From contig WSYH01000854.1 of assembly GCA_036426205.1 (NCBI GenBank), positions 1 to 64,000 of the forward strand: a DNA stretch of 64,000 nucleotides, written 5' to 3'. Positions 56,006 to 64,000 of the stretch are shown piece after piece. Positions within the stretch are counted from its first letter, which is position 1, and each line of letters opens with the position of its first letter. The position numbers were made by a program, and so were the translations under genes. A model generated the notes under the pieces. The model saw only the letters and a list, made by a program, of their open reading frames with translations, had not been told where the DNA came from and made no database searches. This stretch comes from Ascaphus truei (lineage: Eukaryota; Chordata; Amphibia; Anura; Ascaphidae).

Positions 56006-56668
56006 CTCCCTCCCCTCCTCAAGCCTCCCTGGCTGCACACAGGCGGGGGAGATGGTATGCAGCTGCAGAGCAATCACTTCAGTCAGAGCAGGATGTGAGG
56101 AGCTCTAGCTGCAGGCACCGGAAGTTCCGGGTCAGACAGCTAGATGGCGCACCTCCCCTGCAGTCCTGCTCTGAAACATGTGATTCTACTGCCGGTTAAT
56201 GCACCGGTTGAAAAATTCCAGTAACCGGTTCGCAGGAACCGGTGCGAACCGGCTGAGTCCCACCACTGGCTTATGGTCACTCTAAAACCTATGTGATGTT
56301 TTCTGCCCAAGCCCCCTCAGCAGACTCAGCCTGCAAATTTGAGGACCTTCCTCAATTACTGTCAGTGGAAGTAAGAAGCAGCTGCCAAATAGGCTATTAT
56401 AATAGAGGGACAGGGTTAAATAGTAGTGGGTGGGAGTTATTATATTAATGGGGTGTGAAAATATATGAGGGTTTGGGGCATAGGAGTTGTCAATTTGAGA
56501 GGTGTGGTGGTCTATATAAGGGGTGTGGGGCATATGAGCAGGTAAAAGAGTAGTATGGAAGTCTATATGATGTGTGTGGTTTATATGAGTAATATAGGGG
56601 TATATGAGTGGAGTGCTGTATATGAGGGGTGTGGGGTGTATGAGGAGTTGAGTTATAATATTATTATA
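56006..56668. other. No gene seen
   Basis: Contains TATATGAGGGGTGTGGGG-like degenerate repeats (56440-56650). Confidence 0.5.
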
Positions 56669-57486
56669 TGTAACCCCTCTTTATTCCCTGTTTATATATG
56701 CAGTTACCGGGGTGGAGGCCTGAGTCTACTTCTCTGTTTTGGAATGAAACTGATCAGCCAATTGTAATGCTGGGTATGGTCAGACAATAGACAGCGACCA
56801 GTGTTTTTGGGGCTATAGGTGCTTAACCATAGTCACTCAATAGTCAGTACAGTGACCCTCTGTTCTGAGGACCCCAGATAAACATGCATATAATATAAAC
56901 AGATACAGTAGCTTAACACATGTACCTATCGCTGCGCTAGTATCCCACAATGTCACACCAACTATCCTAGTGCCGGCATGGTGATGAGCTTATTGCTGTA
57001 GTAGAGGTAGTTATAGTTGTAGGCCTGTACTTCTCAAAGGTAGAGTTGATATAGAATGTATGTGTGTATGTAAAGGATAACATAAAGTTATGGGGCGGTC
57101 CACCTGGACATATCCTTCCAGTCTTCCAGTACAGTCTTCAAGCTAGGCGGGAAAGCTCTGCTGCACTTCCTAAGAAAACACCTCTGGGTCTTTCAGTAGG
57201 TTGGATATGAGATGGAGGTGACACCACACTGGTCTGTGTCCACTCTGCTTGGGACAGGGACTCTCCTTCTCTTTCTGCCTCCTCGAATTCTCTCTTCCTA
57301 TCCCTCCTGCTGTTACTTCATCCATCAAACTCATCCCCAATGGTATAACACCTTTCTTGAGTCATAGTTATTAGCTTTATGGCATGTCAAACAGTTATTG
57401 ACTCTGTGGCATGTAGAGAAGATTCACTCACTATATCCACCAGGAGGCAGAATGCAAACATAACAGTATACACAAGGGGTGTTACA
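56669..57486 (-). repeat. LTR of TGTAAC type
   Basis: It starts TGTAACCCCT and ends AGGGGTGTTACA (818 bp). The minus strand has AGGGAGAA (a polypurine tract) right outside at 57487, giving minus orientation as in the 27905 element. No second LTR is visible in the window. Confidence 0.65.
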
Positions 57487-58300
57487 TTCTCTCCCTGCTG
57501 GAAATATTGATGTCCTAATCAATCCCACAGTAGTATATATTTAGAAAACCACAGCATTTCTAATCTAACACCTACTTCCTCTCTAGACACAGATCAATAC
57601 AGGAGCAGCTGGTGTCATATAGTTACAATTTCCACATAATGAGGCATTTGTACACCACCAGGTACCACATTTTCTGGGTTCACATGGACTACACATAGGG
57701 GTCATCCATCTTAGTATCCCACCCACTGGGACATCAGTGGAATCATATGTTAACTAATCGCATAGGTGGCCTAAACCCCCATCTGAGTCAGAGAGGGTTT
57801 TATGGATACTCTGGTCTTTAATTAGGCCCTGACTCTATAGACAACTTGTGCTCTGTTTTCTCTGTACTATGGCTTTGTTGAAGACCACATGTGTTTCGGC
57901 CTCAAACACATTCTCACACTCGGGGCAAGCTAAGGGGACAAATGCCATGGTGTCAGGGTCCTGTTCAGTGCTGACAGCCCTTGATAAGTCTAAGGACTAC
58001 TCATGCTGTGTTGCAGGGAACCACTGGGAAGGCCCAGTATCACTGGAGTAAATCATATTGGATTAATGGTCAAACATTCCTCCCTCCTCACATCATCACT
58101 TTCCCCCCTAGCATGGATGTCGGGTGGCTTACATAATCTTCCTTGACTTTTATTTACTATATTATTTTGCCTTTGGTTCACTACTGAAGTAGAGGCATTC
58201 TCACTGTGTGGACATCTTACAAGTTGCCCAATAGGCAGTAGATGGTTAATATGGATTTGAAAGGGTTCCAGTCTGGGTTTTCCTGTAACTTGCACTTACG
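57487..58300 (-). pseudogene. Truncated interior of the LTR element
   Basis: The minus strand around 57950-57850 reads MAFVPLACPECENVF then ETHVVF, a C-x2-C half-motif similar in style to the CPQCGTLY half of the 27905-element ORF. Stops interrupt the frame soon after. No RT or integrase is readable. Confidence 0.35.
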
Positions 58301-59000
58301 AGGCCTTTGCAGTCATCTTGGTTCTTGGCAAACTTCTTCCTGGAGCTAGTACAGTAATTGGCTCCAACTTTCCCATGGCTTTAAATAGCAGGCAACTACT
58401 CCCAGCCCCAGCCCAAGCATGTTTTTCTGTTCCATGTGTTCCTGGACCCCTTCTGTGCCTGTGTTCATTCCTGTGCCCTGTTTCTTTGCTCTGTTGCCCA
58501 TTTGGCACATTTGTTTTTGTAGATTTGGACCCGTCTCGGTTCGATGGTTTCTTTCGTCCGCAGATTTCCATGAATCAGTCTCCAAAAAAGGCATTTCCTC
58601 TTTTCAGCATTTTTTTTAGCACCAACATTTTAATCTGCAGTTTCTGCAATCCATGGATTCTGCAATCCGCAGGTGGATTTTTACAATCTAATCTGCGGAT
58701 TTGGAAATCCACTGGTCGATTTTAAGAATCCAATCCATGAATTGCTGCCCACTGATTTCTGTGCAGAGCCTGATGTACCGTTGCTAATTCCTATGCTCTT
58801 GCTCTCACATATATCCAAGAACTCTGAATATTTAGTAGGCAGCAGATTTTCGTGAGAGGAAGAAATCTTGTGTATTCCCATATACTTTGGTGCTTTAGCT
58901 TTAGGTAGACAGGAGAGCTGGCAGTTCTCTGAGGGAAAGACAAGTTCCTTGGTGATGTATACATATGGCCCCAGAACGCAACAATAGAAGCAATGAACAA
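58301..59000. other. Degenerate GGATT/AATCC repeats, no gene
   Basis: 58640-58740 holds irregular copies of GGATT..CAATCC words that are mutually inverted. The long frames at 58296-58725 have no recognised domain. Confidence 0.4.
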
Positions 59001-59860
59001 TAGTCAATTGGAATAAGTCAAAAGTGTATTTGAAAAATATTTAGGCAGCTATAAATGGAACCCAATAGCAGGGTATGGAGACAACCTCTCCTGTAGAGAC
59101 AACCACACCAAGGAGATAGAGGTGTGGGGGGGGGGGGGAAACAAGGGGAAAAGAATAAAAAACACAAAAGGCGAGAAAACAGTATATACGTACAATACAC
59201 GTAATGGATGAGGGTAATAAAATAATAGGGGGGCAACGTTAACGTTTCAAGCCATAGATGCACCTTCTTCAAGCCCGTTCCCACAGATGTAATATATCTG
59301 TGGTACATCCCTAATTACACCACTTCCACTGAAATATATCTCAATTAAAACAGCACAGGAAGAGCACAATATGCTAATACAAAAGAAAGAATGGTTCTAA
59401 GCACCTAAAGTCAGCCCTTTCTAAGGGATCACTGGCAAGCCAAAAATTAGCATAAACCAAACTATAGCTAGTGAAAGCCCAAGCATCAGACAGCTAGAGG
59501 TAGACAAAATGAAGAAAGACTGCAGTATACTGTACAAATCCTCTGCTGTAATAGGCGTCCGTGAGTCCCCTGGGGTAGTCTTCAACAGTCCCTGTGTCAG
59601 ATATAAACACAGTGCAGTCTTTAAATAACCCAGCTGTTCGCGCCAGATTGAGAGAAGCCAATCCAATGTTAGGTGCAGTGGCCGTGGGCGGAGCCGCGGA
59701 CATCATCGGCATCATCAAAGTTCCCCGGATGAGAGGCAGTTGCGATGTTGCAGAAAACAGATCATCTGATGTCCAAGTGGGAGGGACCACTGACGTCACC
59801 GGCGTCATCAATCATAGCTCTATGACAGGCTGGAGTGATCGTGGAGTAAGCCAATCCACA
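59001..59860 (-). mobile_element. PLE-like terminal fragment
   Basis: The minus strand carries a hammerhead-like motif (59231-59276). Upstream (59680-59800) lie GC-rich segments with repeated GACGTCA/CATCATC words, resembling the GACGTGATGACGTCATCAGC stretch beside the PLE1 motif. No coding region remains. Confidence 0.45.
59231..59276 (-). ncRNA. Hammerhead-like motif with 4-bp stem I
   Basis: Minus strand: GGGC (59276-59273), core TTGAAGA (59272-59266), a weak stem II, GAAA (59248-59245), self-complementary CGTTAACG stem III, UU cleavage position, GCCC (59234-59231) pairing with GGGC. C3 is U while G8 is G, giving a wobble pair. Stems I and III are good; stem II (AAG/CTT) is short. Confidence 0.5.
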
Positions 59861-60176
59861 TGCAGCTGTCTGCTATTCTCCCAAATGCAAGGTGCAGTAC
59901 TGAGTCTTCTGTCCACGCCCAGGCTGCACCTCCAACTGCACTGTGAACATTCACTGCTGTGTGTTGACAGGACAGCCAAACTAATATACAGATACCCACA
60001 TAAGATAATGTATTTATGTATTAGTATGTATGTAATGTATGTAATGTATGTGTAATTATGCATGTGATATTGGTAATATATCTATATATATAATCTATAT
60101 ATATCTCTATATAGTATATATATATCTATATATCTATAATATCTATTATCTATATACATTATATATATATTATATT

Positions 60177-62944
60177 CAGCTAAACCACCCCGTTATAACG
60201 CGCCTCGGTTATATAACCGCGATTCGGTTATAACGCGGTTTCGCCCGTGGCTCCGTTTAAAAAAAAAAAAAAAAAAATATTAAAAAAAAATATTTTTTTT
60301 CATTTTTTTTTGCACACTGCACACACCTGCACACCACTGCATGCACACACTCACTGCACACACACTGCTCATTGCTCACACTGCCACACTGCACACCACA
60401 CTTGCACACTGCACACACTGCTCATGCTCACACGCATGCACCCGAACCACTGCCACACACACAGCACACTGTACACAACATCGGCACCTGCACACACACT
60501 GCTCATTGCTCACACACTGCACACACGACACCTGCACACCCTGCACCACACTGCACACACACAGCACACAACTGACACTGCCACACTGCTCATTGCTCAC
60601 ACTGCCCACAACACACTCTGACACACTGCCACACAAAACTGCACACTTGCACATCGCACTGCTCATGCTCACACTGCACCACTGACACACTGCACACACA
60701 CTGCTCATTGCTCACACTGGCACACACAGCTCATGGACACCACTGCACACCACACTGCACACTGCACACACACGGCTCATGCTCACACTGCACACACTGA
60801 CACATGCACACACACTTTTTTTCATTTTTTTTGCACACTGCCCACACTGCACACACTGCACACACTCACTCACACACAGCCTGCTCATTGCTCACACTGC
60901 CACACTGCACACACACTGCACACTGACACACACTGCTCATTGCTCACACTGACACACTGCACACACACAGCACACTGCCACACACACTGCCACACTGCAC
61001 ACACTGCTCATTGCTCACACTGCACACGACTGACACACGCACACACACTGCACACCCACTGCCCACACACATTGCACACACACTGCACACACTGACACTG
61101 CACACTCTCCATTGCTCACACTGCCACACACTGACACACTGCACACACACATGCACACAGCACACACGCTCATTGCTCACACTGCAACACCACTGACACA
61201 CTGCACACACACTGCTCATTGCTCACACTGCACACACTGACCACACTGCACACACACTCCACACTGCACACACTGCTCATTGGACACACTGCACACACAC
61301 TGCACACTGCACACACACTGCCTCATTGCTCACACTGCACACACACTGCTCATTGGACACACTGCACCACCACTGCCCACACCACTGCTCAACTCACACT
61401 GCACACACTGACACACCCTGCACTGCACACACACTTCTCATTGCTCACACTGCACCACTGACACACGCACACACACTGCACACTGCACACACACTGCTCA
61501 TTCTCACACCACACTCAACACTGACACACTGAACACTGCACCCACACTGCACCCACACTGCACACTGCACACCCACTGCTCATTGCTCACACTGCCACTG
61601 ACACACTGCACACCCCCTGTACCTGCACACACACTCTCATGCTCACAGCTGCACACACTGGACACACTGGCCATGCACCACACTGCACACACACTACAGC
61701 ACTCACAGACACTCACACACACTCACGCACACTCACACACCCCAGCACATACGCACACTCACGCACACTCACGCACACGTCACGCACACTCACAGACACT
61801 CACACACACTTCACACCCACTTAGACACTCACAGACACTCACACACACTCACACACACTGTACACACCACTCAGACCTACCCACACTCACAGACACACTA
61901 CACGCCACTCAACGACCCCTACCACCCATATAACACACATACCTTCTCCTCCCATATATACATACACACACACACTCCTCACCACACAGAGGGGGTGGGG
62001 TCGGAGCAAGGAAAGGCCGCGACCAGCATCCCACCACCCCGCTTCCCCCTCCTCCCCACTCATCCCGCGCAGGCAGCGGGAGCGCCAGGGTTGGTATCTC
62101 TATGGTTGTTTTTTCTTTTTTGTGTTAGAGGTTTGGTGTTTGTTACGTTTAATTTAGTGAATTAGCCCCCCCGCTACCACCCTTCTTCCACTCCCATCAC
62201 GCCACGCCCCCTCGCCAAGTGTTTCCAGTTCATTGCTGGCGACATGGAGTCCATGCAGGCATATTGTCCGGGAATCTGAGGTAGCGGCGTACCTGAGGAC
62301 ATCCCCGCCTGCTCCATCTTGTTTTCTGGTGCATCTGTTTGCGTGTCCTTTTGTTGTTTGTCCGCGGCCTGCTGCCGCGGTGACAGGGGGAAGCGTGGAC
62401 AGAGGGCCCTCCCTCTGGGTGTGGTGTTCTGTGCTCCATCTCCTTTCCTCACGGTCCATCTTCCTCTTTCGGTCCCTTTTTGTTCCCTGCGTTTCTTTCC
62501 TGACCACTATCTTTGATGGTGGTGTGTGGAGTCCGTCCCCCATTTCCTTCAACTAGTGTTGGTTTTGCACACAAATACCCTGGGGGGTGGGTTGTGTGTT
62601 GGTATTTCTGGCTCCACAAATGTCGGTGATCGTGGAATAAAAGGGCGCGCCCATCTTCCTGCCGCCGCGCCTGTCCGCGGTGGACAGGGGGAAGCGGGGC
62701 GGGACAGGAGGGACGTCCGCATCCATTCCTGCCCCGCGGCTGTCCCAGCGGTGAAGGCGGGAAAGCGGGAGGGAGGGACAGGCGGGGACGAGCCAGCATC
62801 TCCCTGTCCCAGCGGGCAGATGAAGTATGGACGCTAAAGCAGGCGCGGGGCCATTTTTTTTTCTCGCGAACCCGCGTGGAGTAACGCGGGGTCTCTCGGG
62901 GTGGACCCCGAGACCCGCGTTTTAGCTATACGGGTTTAGCGGTG
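60177..62944. mobile_element. Second Tigger-like element filled with minisatellite
   Basis: The left end CAGCTAAACCACCCCGTTAT and right end (inverted) CACCGCTAAACCCGTATAGC are related to each other and to the 41042 element. GGGTCCACCCCGAGA (complement at 62898-62912) and the GCGCGCC/AAAAAAA words recur as in the first. The interior 60310-61930 is a ~1.6-kb array of CACTGCACACACACTGCTCATTG-like units (complement of the array in the first element). 61980-62850 is GC-rich. No transposase is seen. Confidence 0.68.
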
Positions 62945-63212
62945 TATATATATAGTGTGTGTGCTTGTGGTGTTTAGGTGGTTGTGGGTGTCTAATTAGT
63001 GGTTATATATATTGTGTGCATACTATATTGTGTGCACTTATAGTGTATATATATATATATAGTCTATATAATATATTAATATATTATATCTATGGCATGA
63101 CATGGACATACATCACATACTACATACTACAACTACAGATATAGATACATACATCGTACATATATACATACATTAAAGTTATATATATACCCACACACAT
63201 ATCTATATATAG

Positions 63213-63260
<48 letters not shown>

Positions 63261-63288
63261 TATACATACACACACATACATATACATA
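62945..63288. repeat. (TA)n/(CATA)n microsatellites
   Basis: Several AT and TATAC tracts separate the Tigger-like and Tc1 elements. Confidence 0.9.
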
Positions 63289-64000
63289 CAGTCATGTGAA
63301 AAAGAAAGTACACCCTCTTTGAATTACATGGTTTTACATATCAGGACATAATAACAATCATCTGTCCTTAGCAGGTCTTAAAATTAAGTAAATACAACCT
63401 CAGATGAACAACAACACATGACATATTACACGTGTCATGATTTATTTAACAAAAATAAAGCCAAAATGGAGAAGCCATGTGTGTACACCTTATGATTCAA
63501 TAGCTTGTAGAACCACCTTTAGCAGCAATAACTTGCAGTAATCGTTTTCTGTATGACTTTATCAGTCTCTCACATTGTTGTGGAGGAATTTTGGCCCACT
63601 CTTCTTTACAACATTGCTTCAGTTCATTGAGGTTTGTGGGCATTTGTTTATGCACAGCTCTCTTAACGACCAACCACAGCATTTCAATTGGGTTGAGGTC
63701 TGGACTTTGACTGGGCCATTGCAACACCTTGATTCTTTTCTTTTTCAGCCATTCTGTTGTAGATTTGCTGGTGTGCTTGTGATCATTGTCCTGTTGCATG
63801 ACCCAATTTCGGCCAAGCTTTAGCTGTCGGACAGATGGCCTCACATTTGACTCTAGAATACTTTGCAATACAGAGGAGTTCATGGTCGACTCAATGACTG
63901 CAAGGTTCCCAAGTCCTGTGGCTGCAAAAACAAGCCCAAATCATCACCCCTCCACCACCGTGCTTGACAGTTGGTATGAGGTGTTTGTGCTAATATGCTG
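63289..64000 (-). mobile_element. Tc1/mariner element, cut by window end
   Basis: The left terminal repeat starts CAGTCATGTGAAAAAGAAAG after TA (63287-63288). The terminal region runs ~200 bp (A- and T-rich) to the transposase stop at 63497. The other end lies beyond the window. Confidence 0.88.
63497..64000 (-). pseudogene. Tc1-like transposase, C-terminal half
   Basis: The 128-codon piece from 63883 contains VMQQDNDHKHTSKSTTEWL (second catalytic Asp) and WPSQSPDLNPIEMLW with the final Glu of a DD34E triad, so the C-terminal catalytic part is intact. Upstream (64000-63925) the minus strand encodes a Gly-rich TVKHGGGGVMIWACF stretch, typical of the family, but in another frame. A run of five A at 63926-63930 (T on the coding strand) looks like the 1-bp cause. 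It would have cut and pasted the element at TA sites. Confidence 0.85.

Noticed and set aside
55400..56030. CRISPR-like array
   Set aside because: The units are tandem with no unique spacers, in vertebrate DNA.
54722..56108. 451- and 236-codon frames on opposite strands
   Set aside because: The 21-bp unit is a multiple of three and keeps every frame open; the composition is the repeat only.
57870..57930. GAGGCCGAAACACATGTGG on the minus strand as another hammerhead
   Set aside because: There is no CUGA-like core with a paired stem II upstream, and the stretch reads as part of a Cys-x2-Cys coding segment.
60247..61933. Many His/Thr- or Cys/Val-rich frames
   Set aside because: Produced by the CACTGCACACA-type array in the Tigger-like element.
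63575..63823. 82-codon + strand frame
   Set aside because: Antisense shadow of the Tc1 transposase.

Overview
The window is repeat-dense vertebrate nuclear DNA, most likely from an amphibian (frog-like). This rests on the mix of elements: two Penelope-like retroelements (PLEs) with GIY-YIG endonucleases, an L2-type LINE, PIF-Harbinger-like and pogo/Tigger-like miniature elements, a Tc1/mariner transposase, and LTR elements with a PNMA/Ty3-like gag. The species cannot be named from sequence alone. I found no convincing host exon, tRNA or rRNA; every protein-like reading frame I could interpret belongs to a mobile element, and most are broken.

Layout. 1-9.7 kb: simple repeats, palindromic repeats with hammerhead-ribozyme relics, a Tigger-like MITE, a decayed gag with its LTR, and a Harbinger-like MITE. 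9.7-15.4 kb: mostly unannotated AT-rich DNA, a 1.1-kb palindromic insertion with a 14-bp target duplication, and a solo LTR with a 5-bp duplication. 15.4-25.0 kb: about two tandem copies of an unknown ~0.6-kb unit, broken by PLE1 (15783-20502) and PLE2 (22399-24730). PLE2 carries a near-perfect hammerhead ribozyme. 25.9-36.2 kb: L2 fragments. The + strand copy was split by a Harbinger-like MITE, by a palindromic element with two opposed hammerhead-like cores, and by an LTR element whose 3'-coordinate LTR was itself hit by a 2-kb inverted/tandem array. The LTR element has no recognisable pol; instead it has a ~1000-codon frame with a zinc-ribbon-like motif and one internal UAG.

36-42.5 kb: hairpins, a hammerhead relic and a Tigger-like element filled with minisatellite. 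42.5-56 kb: an LTR element followed by a block (about 45.85-50.99 kb) that is a noisy second copy of 52.04-55.4 kb. The second copy contains a 410-bp N gap. This looks like an uncollapsed overlap or haplotype duplicate built from unpolished long reads. 56-64 kb: a 21-bp minisatellite, an LTR of the TGTAAC type, a PLE fragment with a hammerhead-like core, a second minisatellite-filled Tigger-like element, and a Tc1 element running off the window end.

Main theme: self-cleaving-ribozyme architecture recurs at eight or more places in unrelated contexts. In several of them the core C3-G8 pair is replaced by U3-A8, which keeps the pair. Together with the palindromic elements that hold two opposed ribozyme cores and have long target duplications, this is the best candidate for something under-described here.
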